Shown here: positions 24,916-33,017 of the stretch, one piece after another
Numbering within the stretch: position 1 is the stretch's first letter
Layout: each line of letters opens with the position of its first letter
NCBI GenBank assembly: GCA_943371245.1
Contig: CALRTY020000007.1
Coordinates: 62,001-126,000, forward strand
Reading direction: 5' to 3'
From: UBA5018 sp947463165
GTDB lineage: Bacteria > Cyanobacteriota > Cyanobacteriia > PCC-6307 > Cyanobiaceae
Length of the DNA stretch: 64,000 bases
Notes under the pieces: generated by a model
Seen by the model: only the letters and a program-made list of their open reading frames with translations
The model's database searches: none
What the model was told of the DNA's origin: nothing
Position numbers and translations under genes: made by a program

Positions 24916-26046
24916 TCACTTGTTTGCCACGGACTCTGCTTCTTCGAGCACGTTTGGATTTGTGTCTATAGAGGGATAGGTGGCCGTTGTTGGTGCCTTG
25001 CCAAAGGCAGCCAGCATCGAGGCAAAGCCACCGCCTTTGAACCAGCCATAGATGCCATCAGGCATCAGCACAACCACGAAGATGAACAGGGCACCCTGCA
25101 CAAATAGCCACATCTCCGGAAGGGCTTCACTCACAAGGCTGCGCAGATAATTAACAACTACCGCACCAATAATAGGGCCAACCAGAGTGCCTCGACCGCC
25201 CACTGCCACCCAGATCACCATCTCAATAGACATGGAGATGCTCATGTACTGGGGCGAAACGATGCCCGACTGCACTGTATAGAGGGCGCCTGAGATGCCG
25301 CAAAGGGCGCCTGCCACAACAAATACAATGGTCTTAAATGGCACAGGATTGTAACCAGTGAAGCGGAAGCGTTGCTCGTCGTCACGAATGGCGATAAGTG
25401 CGTCGCCAAAGCGCCCAGTGGTAAGTCGCTTGCAAATAATAAATGCTACGGGCAGCAGTAGCACGGTGATGCGATAAAGCCAGAGTTGGGCCTCTGGCGA
25501 GCCCAAAAGCATTCCGAACACCTCTGTAGTGCTGGTCTTTAGGCCATTGGTGCCATTGATGAGCTTTTGCTGGCCATTAAAGAAGTGATAAAAAACCATC
25601 AGCGCCGCCTGGGTGATGATGGAGAAATAAACCCCTTTAATTCGATTTCTAAAAATAAGGTATCCAACCAGGCCAGCGATTACCGCTGGAATCACCCAGA
25701 TCGCGATCAGGGTGAAAGTGGGTGACCAGAATGGCTGCCAGAAGAACGGCAGTTTTTCCACACCATAGTTCTCAAAGAACTTGGGGATGCCATTGCCACC
25801 AGCTTCGCTCTTGGTGTTGAGCATCAAATACATAGCCGCGCCGTAGCCCCCCAAGGCAAAAAAGATGCCTTGACCCAGGCTGAGCAAGCCCGTATAGCCC
25901 CAAATCAAGTCAATTGCCAGGGCGGTAATGGCAAGAGCGAAGTAGCGGCCAAATAGATTAAGCCGGAAATTTTCAAGGACTGCCGGCAGGATGAACAGGG
26001 CAACCGCCAGCAAAATCCACGGAAGAAGGCGTTTGAAAAGTTTCAA
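24916..26046 (-). CDS. urtC: Urea ABC transporter permease UrtC
   Basis: A 376-residue membrane protein of the LivM type with about nine to ten hydrophobic segments. DLIWGYTGLLSLGQGIFFALGGYGAAMYL near residue 45, the loop AIRDDEQRFRFTGYNP near 232 and VGGRGTLVGPIIGAVVVNYL near 303 are family landmarks. Forms the membrane channel with UrtB. Slightly hydrophilic C-terminus of about 40 residues. Starts 54 bases after urtB. Confidence 0.94.
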   Translation of the reverse strand: MKLFKRLLPWILLAVALFILPAVLENFRLNLFGRYFALAITALAIDLIWGYTGLLSLGQGIFFALGGYGAAMYLMLNTKSEAGGNGIPKFFENYGVEKLPFFWQPFWSPTFTLIAIWVIPAVIAGLVGYLIFRNRIKGVYFSIITQAALMVFYHFFNGQQKLINGTNGLKTSTTEVFGMLLGSPEAQLWLYRITVLLLPVAFIICKRLTTGRFGDALIAIRDDEQRFRFTGYNPVPFKTIVFVVAGALCGISGALYTVQSGIVSPQYMSISMSIEMVIWVAVGGRGTLVGPIIGAVVVNYLRSLVSEALPEMWLFVQGALFIFVVVLMPDGIYGWFKGGGFASMLAAFGKAPTTATYPSIDTNPNVLEEAESVANK

Positions 26047-26100
26047 GGCTGATGCCTCAATGTGGATGGGCTTGCAAGGTGCGGAAAGAAGGCCGCGGAA

Positions 26101-27258
26101 TTAAGATTCAACAGATCTACCCTTTAGAGGGAACATGCCGTTGGGACGGAACTGAAGGAAGGCGATAATGAATATAAACACCAGCACCAAAGACATGCTA
26201 GTAGTTGCAAAGAATTCGATCACGGCCTTGGGGGCAGCAGGCAGATTCGGGAACATGATCAAAACTGAGCCGGAGCCAATCACCGATTGAATGATCCCCA
26301 GCAGCAGTGATGCCAACACAGTGCCCAGCAAATTGCCTACGCCACCTAAAACAATCACCATGAAGCAGGAGACGATATAGGCAGCGCCCAGGTTTGGGCC
26401 CACGGATCCCAGCAGGGTGATCGCACAGCCAGCCACCCCCGCCAGGCCAGAACCAATGCCAAAGGTGATGCTGTCCACCCGGTCGGTGGGAATGCCCAGG
26501 CAATTACTCATCTGCCTGTTCTGGGTAACGGCCCGCATGCGCAGCCCCCAGACGCTCTTGGTGAGGAACCAGACCGTGGCCAGCAACAGCACCGCAGACA
26601 GCAGGATGATGAAGATGCGGATACCCGGAAGCTCAATCCCATCGATCTTGCCCCAGCTACCCTGCAGCCACTTGGGGGCGGTAACATCAATGTTTCGAGG
26701 TCCAAACCAAGCCGACGACAATGGGCGAACTGCCGATAAGATGTTGGCAGCTGCCAGGCCAACCCCAATAGACACCAGCCAGCCCAAACCAGTGACATAG
26801 GGCAAGAAAGGCTTTTCAGCCCAGGTTTTGCCGATTACCTTTGAGGCAAAGATTCCTAGGCCAATGGCCATCAGTATACCCAGTACCATGGCGGTAGATA
26901 CACTGCGCACTAACTGGATCAGAATTAAACTGACCCCCCAGGTAGCCAACAATGTTTCCAGGGGTCTTCCGTATAACCGCCTGATCAAAGTGCGTTCGAG
27001 CAATACCCCCACCAGTGCTGTCACAAAAAATGACAGCACCAAGGCCACCGGGAAATAAAGCTCAAAGACAATGCCGCCCATGGGCTTGAAAACATTTTGG
27101 ACCACGAAGGTCACATAGGCGCCAAGCATCATTAGCTCGCCGTGGGCGAGGTTAATGACACCCATCAAACCGAAAACAATGGCGAGACCGGTTGCAGCAA
27201 GCAGCAGCACTGAACCGATACTCAGACCATCAAGAACCTGAGAAAAAAAGAGTTCCAC
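26101..27258 (-). CDS. urtB: Urea ABC transporter permease UrtB
   Basis: A 385-residue LivH-type permease. The N-terminus reads QVLDGLSIGSVLLLAATGLAIVFGLMGVINLAHGELMMLGAY. MRAVTQNRQMSNCLGIPTDRVDSITFGIGSGLAGVAG near residue 240 is the conserved EAA-like cytoplasmic loop. Partner of UrtC. It lies 119 bases downstream of urtA. Confidence 0.95.
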   Translation of the reverse strand: MELFFSQVLDGLSIGSVLLLAATGLAIVFGLMGVINLAHGELMMLGAYVTFVVQNVFKPMGGIVFELYFPVALVLSFFVTALVGVLLERTLIRRLYGRPLETLLATWGVSLILIQLVRSVSTAMVLGILMAIGLGIFASKVIGKTWAEKPFLPYVTGLGWLVSIGVGLAAANILSAVRPLSSAWFGPRNIDVTAPKWLQGSWGKIDGIELPGIRIFIILLSAVLLLATVWFLTKSVWGLRMRAVTQNRQMSNCLGIPTDRVDSITFGIGSGLAGVAGCAITLLGSVGPNLGAAYIVSCFMVIVLGGVGNLLGTVLASLLLGIIQSVIGSGSVLIMFPNLPAAPKAVIEFFATTSMSLVLVFIFIIAFLQFRPNGMFPLKGRSVES

Positions 27259-27377
27259 CAGTGCAAATCCTTAGGAAGAAATAGGGCCTGGCTAAACCAG
27301 GCCCCTAGCTGATCAACAGGATGACGATCAAGCCATCAAGACAGGACCGGCGGGTAGAAAGACGCCAGGTCTAACTA

Positions 27378-28670
27378 TCACATCTTGAACTTGCCAGCAT
27401 CTGGACGATTCTGGGTCCAGTCACAGGTATAGCCCTTGGTTTCAGGCACAAACTGGTTCCAAGGGATCGGTGGTACTGCCGTCTTGGAATCAGAAATGAT
27501 CTTGAATTGGCCGTCGGCCTGGGCTTCGCCAATCATCACACGCTCAGAGGTGTGGTGGTTGGGGAACATCTTGATTTCGCCCTGGGGAGCAGCGAAGGTG
27601 ATGCCGATCATGGCAGTACGCACCTTGTCAAGATCGTCAAAAGTGCCGGCCTTCTCAACGGCATTCTTCCAGAGATATACCATATTGTAGGCGGATTCAG
27701 CCGGGTCACCAGTCACCCGATCCGTGCCATAGGCGGCCTGGAAGTCAGCGGTGAACTTCTTGGAGGCCGGGGTGTCCAGGCTCATGAAGAAGTTCCAGGC
27801 AGCAAAAGTACCCTTGGTGTACTCGGGGCCGATCTGGCGAATTTCCTCCTCGGCGATTGAGAAGGACATGATCGGATACTTGGACGGATCAATACCAGCG
27901 GCCTTGAACTGCTTGAACAGGGCGACGTTGGAGTCACCGTTCAAGGTGTTGATGATGATGCCACCATCAGGGAATGCCTTCTTGATTTTGGCGATGATCG
28001 GGGCCACCTCGGTATTGCCGAGGGGGATGTAGTCTTCGCCAACCGTTTCGCCGCCCAAGGCCTTCATTTGCTCCTTGATGATGGTATTCGCGGTACGCGG
28101 ATACACATAGTCAGAGCCAACTAGGTAAACCTTCTTGCCATACTTAGGAGCGTACTCCTTCATTAGCCATTCCACCGCAGGCTCAGCCTGCTGGTTTGGA
28201 ACAGCACCGGTGTAGAAGATGTTCTTGGAACACTCCTGACCCTCATATTGAATGGGGTAGAACAGGATGTGATTCTTTGACTCATAAACCGGCATCATTG
28301 CCTTGCGGCTGGCGGATGTCCAACCGCCAAACACGATGGCGACCTTGTCGGAGTCGATCAGCTTCTGGGATTTCTCGGCGAAGGTGGGCCAGTCAGAGGC
28401 GCCATCTTCGGAAATCGCAGTAATCTTGTAGCTTTTGCCAGCAACCTTTACGCCGCCGGCATCATTAATCTCTTTAATCGCCATCTCTTCCACCTCCTTG
28501 AGGGTGGTTTCGGAGATGGCCATGGTGCCACTCAGAGAGTGGAGGATGCCAACTTTGATCTCCCCGTCAAAGTTGCCGCCGCCGCCACCGCCACCGCAGG
28601 CGACCAGGGAGAGACAAACTGTGGCTGCCGCTGCCCCCGAGGCAACACGTCTGGAAATACTGGGAATCAT
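27378..28670 (-). CDS. urtA: Urea ABC transporter substrate-binding lipoprotein UrtA
   Basis: A 430-residue periplasmic binding protein. A signal peptide ends in the lipobox LSLVAC, followed by a run of seven glycines and the conserved EIKVGILHSLSGTMAISET. Later stretches EGQECSKNIFYTGAVPNQQAEPAVEWLM and AAWNFFMSLDTPASKKF, and the tail QFVPETKGYTCDW, are typical of UrtA rather than LivJ. ATG 28670 (MIPSISRRVAS) gives a proper signal peptide. The frame is open to 28736, but the NtcA promoter -10 lies there. Confidence 0.95.
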   Translation of the reverse strand: MIPSISRRVASGAAAATVCLSLVACGGGGGGGNFDGEIKVGILHSLSGTMAISETTLKEVEEMAIKEINDAGGVKVAGKSYKITAISEDGASDWPTFAEKSQKLIDSDKVAIVFGGWTSASRKAMMPVYESKNHILFYPIQYEGQECSKNIFYTGAVPNQQAEPAVEWLMKEYAPKYGKKVYLVGSDYVYPRTANTIIKEQMKALGGETVGEDYIPLGNTEVAPIIAKIKKAFPDGGIIINTLNGDSNVALFKQFKAAGIDPSKYPIMSFSIAEEEIRQIGPEYTKGTFAAWNFFMSLDTPASKKFTADFQAAYGTDRVTGDPAESAYNMVYLWKNAVEKAGTFDDLDKVRTAMIGITFAAPQGEIKMFPNHHTSERVMIGEAQADGQFKIISDSKTAVPPIPWNQFVPETKGYTCDWTQNRPDAGKFKM

Positions 28671-28719
28671 GTTCGACGTTTTCAAGAGGAAAATGTGCCG
28701 AAGGACGAACGGCCACTGG

Positions 28720-28761
28720 AAGTTACGGATCACCACCCGGCGAGTGTGTATTGGTTGCTAC
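28720..28761 (-). promoter_or_regulatory. NtcA-activated promoter of urtABCDE
   Basis: On the minus strand GTA-GCAACCAA-TAC (28748-28761) is an exact NtcA site. Exactly 22 bases later comes TAACTT (28720-28725), a TAN3T -10 box. This is the canonical layout of NtcA-dependent promoters in cyanobacteria. It lies about 50-90 bases before the urtA start codon, so urea uptake should rise under nitrogen limitation. Confidence 0.85.
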
Positions 28762-29048
28762 AGAAGCGGGCAGCAGGTCGGCTAACGCACAACAACAGTG
28801 GCTTTACAGGCGGTGAAAGTCTGGTCCCAACCTCATGCCAAACCCTCTGCCAACCTGCTGCCTAAACCTCTGAAACGTCTTTTGCCAAGGGTTTTGGCAA
28901 GACTTTTGCAAGTGCTTTATCAAGTCTTTTGCCAAGGCTTTTCCAAATCATCTGGCGAATCGCTTTGGCAACCAGTTGCACAACCCCCTTGCCCCTGGCG
29001 AACCCTCGAGGGCCCCTGGCGAATCTCCCGAGGGCCATTGGTAAACCG
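28762..29048. repeat. Spacer of imperfect cttttgccaag-type repeats
   Basis: Between ureG and the urtA promoter. Direct and inverted variants of cttttgccaagg recur from about 28840 to 28985, then two copies of a unit like ccctggcgaacctcgaggg at 28990-29035. No gene is seen. The spacer separates the ureEFG genes from the urt operon, which has its own promoter. Confidence 0.6.
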
Positions 29049-29648
29049 TTAACCTGGTAATTGTTGCAACAGAAAATTTTCCACCGCCTCTACCCCCTGG
29101 CCGCTGCGGATGTTGGTGAAGCACCAGGGCCGGCCGCCCCGCATGCGCTCGGTGTCGGCCTGCATCACTGCCAGGCTGGCGCCCACCATCGGCGCCAGAT
29201 CGATTTTGTTGATTACCAGAAAGTCTGAGCGGGTGATCCCGGGTCCCCCCTTGCGCGGGATTTTGTCCCCCGCCGCCACGTCGATCACGTAGATGCACAG
29301 GTCTACCAGTTCTGGGCTGAAGCTGGCCGCCAGGTTGTCGCCGCCGCTCTCCACCAGCACCAGATCCAGCTGGGGGAAGGCCTGTTCCAGCTCCTGCACC
29401 GCCGCCCGGTTGATCGAGCAGTCCTCGCGAATGGCGGTGTGGGGACAGCCACCGGTTTCCACGCCGCGAATCCGCTCCGGCTGCAGCGCCCCGGCCCGGG
29501 TGAGGAATTGGGCATCCTCCTGGGTGTAGATGTCATTGGTAACCACGGCCAGCTCCAGGCGATCCCGCAGCCGCAGGCAGAGGGCCTCCACCAGGGCGGT
29601 CTTGCCGGAACCCACCGGTCCGGCCACCCCCACCCGCAACTTGCTCAT
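29049..29648 (-). CDS. ureG: Urease accessory GTPase UreG
   Basis: A 199-residue SIMIBI-class GTPase that drives nickel delivery to apo-urease. MSKLRVGVAGPVGSGKTALVEAL holds the P-loop. Later come TNDIYTQEDAQFL, then ETGGCPHTAIREDCS with the CPH metal motif near residue 68, LVESGGDNLAASFSPEL and the guanine-specificity NKIDLAP. ATG 29648 is chosen; the frame continues 15 codons upstream without conserved sequence. It follows ureF on the same strand. Confidence 0.96.
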   Translation of the reverse strand: MSKLRVGVAGPVGSGKTALVEALCLRLRDRLELAVVTNDIYTQEDAQFLTRAGALQPERIRGVETGGCPHTAIREDCSINRAAVQELEQAFPQLDLVLVESGGDNLAASFSPELVDLCIYVIDVAAGDKIPRKGGPGITRSDFLVINKIDLAPMVGASLAVMQADTERMRGGRPWCFTNIRSGQGVEAVENFLLQQLPG

Positions 29649-29773
29649 CCAGCGGTGCAGCGCAGTGCTGCCATCCTGCCCACCAGCGGGCAAAGTTGGG
29701 TTTCGCCACCGGCTTTTACCAAAAACCGCTGTTGGCCAAAACGGCTGTTACTCAAAACCGCTGCAGCCCAAAA

Positions 29774-30793
29774 TCAGCTGCGGAACAAGCGGGAATAGAG
29801 CTCAGCCTGGCCCAGTTGAGCCAATCCAGCGCCTACGCCACCACTCCACAGCTGCTCCGGCTCGCTGCCCAACAGCTGGGCGGCCTGCTCGGCCAGCAAC
29901 GGGGCGAGCTGCAGCTGCAGGCGTTGGGCCTGGGTGGGGCCCAGGGGGACCAGGCGCAGGGCGGCGCTGAGCTGGTTGGCCACCCAGCCGTAGAGATAGG
30001 CCTCCACCAATTCAAGCGGCGCAATCTGGAGACACAGGCCAGCCCAGGCAAAGGCCGCCGGCCAGGCCAGCGGGGTGGCCTGCGGCAGGGGCCAGCCCAG
30101 GTCGGCCAGCAACTGCAGCAAAGAGCCCCCCATCTGGCGCTGCTGGGCCCGCAGTTCGGGGGCGTCCCGCTGGGCCAGCAGCCAGCCGTCGCGATCCAGC
30201 AGGGCTTCCCGGGCCGCAGCAGCCCCAGTGGGCGTCGCGGCAAAGGGCGCAGCCACAGGTGCAACTCCTGAGATATCCTTAATCTGAGCAATAAACTTAA
30301 ATCCAGTATCAGCTACCTGCCCAGCATCGGCCATATGCCCAGTAACAGCCATTTGCTCAACTGGGGCCAAACGCCCGCCAGCATTTACTGGAGGCTCCGC
30401 TATATTCCCACGCTCAGCAACGGCTGATTTACCCGCATCGGCTAATTGCCCCACATCGGCAAATGTATCTACCTCAGCCAACTTCTCTGCTTCTGCCAGT
30501 TTCTCGGCGACGGCCATTTTCTCTGCGACGGCCAATTGTTGCCACTGGCGCAATTGCAAGGTCAAGCCCGGCAGGGCCGCCGCCTCCAGCCGCACCGCAC
30601 CCCGCCGTAACTCGGCCTCCAGCCAATTTTGCACCGCGCCGACATCGGCCAGCCGTCCGGACTGCGCCAGCACCTCCAGGCCCTCGGCATAGCTAAACGC
30701 CCCCACGGGCAAGGCTGGACTGACCAGCTGATACAGCCTTAGCCGTGCCGCAGCAGCCCTGGCCGGATCAGCGGTTTCGGTTTCAGGTGTCAT
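29774..30793 (-). CDS. ureF: Urease accessory protein UreF with a long repeat insertion
   Basis: UreF forms the UreFGD(H) complex that gates UreG GTPase activity during urease nickel loading. LYQLVSPALPVGAFSYAEGLE near residue 20 and ELRAQQRQMGGSLLQLLADLGWPLP later are family hallmarks, followed by AFAWAGLCLQIAPLELVEAYLYGWVANQL. Length is 339 residues instead of about 225. Most of the excess is an Ala/Glu/Asp-rich insert at about residues 88-176 made of six-residue repeats. It replaces the usual short loop between two helices. The frame is intact, so the protein is probably still made. Whether it works is unknown. Confidence 0.9.
   Translation of the reverse strand: MTPETETADPARAAAARLRLYQLVSPALPVGAFSYAEGLEVLAQSGRLADVGAVQNWLEAELRRGAVRLEAAALPGLTLQLRQWQQLAVAEKMAVAEKLAEAEKLAEVDTFADVGQLADAGKSAVAERGNIAEPPVNAGGRLAPVEQMAVTGHMADAGQVADTGFKFIAQIKDISGVAPVAAPFAATPTGAAAAREALLDRDGWLLAQRDAPELRAQQRQMGGSLLQLLADLGWPLPQATPLAWPAAFAWAGLCLQIAPLELVEAYLYGWVANQLSAALRLVPLGPTQAQRLQLQLAPLLAEQAAQLLGSEPEQLWSGGVGAGLAQLGQAELYSRLFRS
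30265..30532 (-). repeat. In-frame 18-bp degenerate tandem repeat inside ureF
   Basis: Read on the minus strand, units of 18 bases encode AVAEKM, AVAEKL, AEAEKL, AEVDTF, ADVGQL and ADAGKS, and after a diverged stretch AVTGHM, ADAGQV and ADTGFK. At least nine units can be recognised. Copies near 30500-30532 are the most alike, and divergence grows away from them. The unit length equals that of the repeat in gcvT, but the sequence differs. Confidence 0.85.
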
Positions 30794-31004
30794 TGGCCTT
30801 AGCAGTGGCTGGGCTGGACGGTTCACGGGCACTAAATGGCTGTCTGGCATTAACTGGTTGGCTGGCCACAAACGCTTCTCTGACAGGAGTTAGCTGGCAG
30901 AAGTTCATTGGCAGAAGTTCATTGGCAGGCTGGTGATCGCCAGTAAGTTAACGATCGCTGCCCCTTAACTGACTACTCTCAAACCTGGGGGCTGTGGCCA
31001 AGCC

Positions 31005-31070
31005 GGTGGGCGAGGCAGGCATCCGCCAATTCAGCCGGCGCAATCTGCAGACATAGGCCAGCCCAGGCAA
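31005..31070 (-). pseudogene. Decayed partial duplicate of ureF
   Basis: On the minus strand this stretch reads AWAGLCLQIAPAELADACLAHRLG, matching AWAGLCLQIAPLELVEAYLYGW of the intact UreF (coding 30000-30065). DNA identity is high for about 50 bases and then fades into repeats. There is no start and the frame soon stops. I infer a leftover of a local duplication involving ureF, upstream of the working copy. Confidence 0.7.
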
Positions 31071-31099
31071 CCGAGGTGGGTGCCTTTTATTGGATAGTC

Positions 31100-31260
31100 T
31101 GGGCACTGATTTAGCAGAGGGCGCTGATTGGCAGAAGCCACTGTTTGACAGAGGGAACTGATTCGCAAAAGCGACTGATCGCCTAAATGCATTTATTGGC
31201 AAAAGGCACTGATCGGTAAAAGCGCTGATTAACTAAAGGGTCTGATCAGCAGGATCACCG
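31100..31260. repeat. 17-bp degenerate tandem repeat between ureF and ureE
   Basis: About nine units of 16-18 bases with core ctgattggcaaaagcg follow one another (for example around 31115, 31133, 31150, 31167 and 31184). The preceding bases near 30895-30930 hold a 14-base direct repeat ggcagaagttcatt. Apart from the decayed ureF piece nothing else is seen in this roughly 500-base spacer. Confidence 0.7.
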
Positions 31261-31296
31261 ATCGCCATGCTGATCTCTGCAATGACTATGACCGCC

Positions 31297-31965
31297 TTAC
31301 CCATCATTGGCATGGCTATTAATGGCATGGCTATGGCCGGCGTGCTGATGGTCTCCATGCTGATGGTCTCCATGGTGATGCTCGGTGTGCCCATGGCTGG
31401 CCGGCTGATCACTGACCGGTTGATCACTTGCGGGGTGATCACTGGTGGATTTATCGCTGCCAGGGGAGTGGGAGTGGGAGTGGGAGTGGGAGTGGGAGTG
31501 GCCGTAAGCCCCGCCCTCGGGATAAAAGGGCGCCACCATGGCCTCCACCGCCAGACCCCGGTGCTCCAACATTTGCGCCAATACCGAATCCCGCAACAGC
31601 CGCAACTCGTTGGTGTGGATCTCCATCGCCACGTGGCGATTGCCCAGGTGATAGGCCGCCTGCAGCAGGGCCAGGGGGCGGTGGGCCCGCACCCGCAGCA
31701 GCGCCTCCGGAGCGGCCTCCACCTGCACCAGTTGCTCCCCCTCGGCCGGAGCCAGCAGCTCGCCGGGCACCAGGGCCTCCCCCCGGGGCAACTGCAGCAG
31801 CAGCGCCCGGCCGCAGCTGCTATGGCGCAGGCCCCGCAGTCCCGTGCGCTCCTCCGCCCCCAGGGCCAGCCGCAGCGCTCCCGCCACGGGCTCGCTCAGC
31901 GGCAGGCGCCGACAGAGCAGCAGCGGGTTGGAGTTGGTGGCTTGCGGGCTAGCTGCGTAGGACAT
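31297..31965 (-). CDS. ureE: Urease accessory protein UreE with long histidine-rich tail
   Basis: A 222-residue nickel chaperone. The N-terminal domain has LRLALGAEERTGLRGLRHSSCGRALLLQLPRGEAL and the C-terminal domain has AAYHLGNRHVAMEIHTNELRLLRDSVLAQMLEHRGLAVEAMVAPFYPEGGAYG. After residue 157 comes a tail of more than 60 residues with GHSHSHSHSHSHSP and later HGHTEHHHGDHQHGDHQHAGHSH, about 20 histidines, suited to bind several nickel ions. Part of the tail is encoded by a hexamer repeat. ATG 31965 lies only 17 bases from the divergent ureD start. Confidence 0.93.
   Translation of the reverse strand: MSYAASPQATNSNPLLLCRRLPLSEPVAGALRLALGAEERTGLRGLRHSSCGRALLLQLPRGEALVPGELLAPAEGEQLVQVEAAPEALLRVRAHRPLALLQAAYHLGNRHVAMEIHTNELRLLRDSVLAQMLEHRGLAVEAMVAPFYPEGGAYGHSHSHSHSHSHSPGSDKSTSDHPASDQPVSDQPASHGHTEHHHGDHQHGDHQHAGHSHAINSHANDG
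31464..31499 (+). repeat. gggagt hexanucleotide repeat, six copies, in ureE
   Basis: Six perfect gggagt units. On the minus (coding) strand they give alternating His-Ser in the metal-binding tail of UreE. A length change by whole units would lengthen or shorten the tail without changing frame. Confidence 0.92.
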
Positions 31966-31982
31966 GGGCAACAGGTGCTGTC

Positions 31983-33017
31983 ATGAGTATCCCCAGCCCC
32001 AGCCTCCCAGTGGATACCCAGCTCGCAACAGGGATAGCCGCCCCTGACGACCCCGGGCGGGGGGAATGGCAGGGCGGCTGGCATGGGGCCGTGCGGCTGC
32101 GATTCCAGCAGGGGTCGCAGGGCCACACCATCCACCAGGGATCGGCCCTGGCGCCGATGAAGCTGCCCCGGGCGATTCAGCAGGGCGATGGACGCTGCGA
32201 ACTGCCGCTGTTGCATACCGCCGGCGGCCTGGTGGGGGGCGATCAGATCACCATTGCGGCCGAACTGGCGGCCGGCAGTGCCGCCCTGCTCACCAGCGTG
32301 GCGGCCCAGAAGGTGTATGGCAGCGTGGGACGCTCGCGGCTGAGGCCCGCCGGCGCCTGGGCCCGCCAACAGCTCAACTTTGAGTTGCTTGCCGGAGCCG
32401 ACCTGGAGTGGCTGCCCCAGGAGCTGGTGCTGTTCTCCAACGGCCTGGTGGAGCAGCGCTGCCGGGTGGAACTGGCCGAGACGGCCTCCTTTCTGGGGGC
32501 GGAAGTGGTGCGGCTGGGCCGCAGCGCCGCCGGGGAGGCACTAGATGCCGGCCGCTGGCGCTCCCAATTGGAGATTCGCCGCCAGCTCAGCCAGGGTTGG
32601 CGCTGGGAGCTGGTGGACCGACTGGAATTGGCCGGCGATGCCCTGGCAAACGAACACGGCATGGCCGGGGAGGCTGTGCATGGCTCCCTGGTGTGGGCAG
32701 CGCCCAGCCCCTTGGCCGGCCCAACCCTGACCCAACTGCTGGCCGATTGCCGCAGCGACCGGCTGGGGTTGGCGGGCACCATGGCCTGTGGTCCCCTGGA
32801 ACAGGGGCTGGTGGCCCGCTATCGGGGCCCCTCGTCCCAGGCGGCGCGCCACTGGTTCACGCGCATCTGGGCGCGCATCCGGGCGGTGCGGGGGCTGGCC
32901 GCACCGCAACTGCCGCGGGTGTGGCCATTCCAGGAAACGCCCCTCTCAAAAACGCCCCTCTCATTGGCCGAGCAGCGCCAAACCGCCTGCGCCCAGGCTG
33001 GATTCGCGGCGCCATGA
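31983..33017 (+). CDS. ureD: Urease accessory protein UreD/UreH
   Basis: A 344-residue protein with the UreD pattern: LRFQQGSQGHTIHQGSALAPMKLPRAI near residue 39, LLHTAGGLVGGDQITIAAELAAGSAALLTSVAAQKVYGS near 76, then LEWLPQELVLFSNG near 136 and a C-terminal FTRIWARIRAVRGLAAPQLPRVWPF. It contacts apo-urease and UreF during nickel insertion. It is divergent from ureE. In many picocyanobacteria ureD leads into ureABC, but here its stop overlaps the start of a permease gene (ATGA). Confidence 0.93.
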   Translation: MSIPSPSLPVDTQLATGIAAPDDPGRGEWQGGWHGAVRLRFQQGSQGHTIHQGSALAPMKLPRAIQQGDGRCELPLLHTAGGLVGGDQITIAAELAAGSAALLTSVAAQKVYGSVGRSRLRPAGAWARQQLNFELLAGADLEWLPQELVLFSNGLVEQRCRVELAETASFLGAEVVRLGRSAAGEALDAGRWRSQLEIRRQLSQGWRWELVDRLELAGDALANEHGMAGEAVHGSLVWAAPSPLAGPTLTQLLADCRSDRLGLAGTMACGPLEQGLVARYRGPSSQAARHWFTRIWARIRAVRGLAAPQLPRVWPFQETPLSKTPLSLAEQRQTACAQAGFAAP

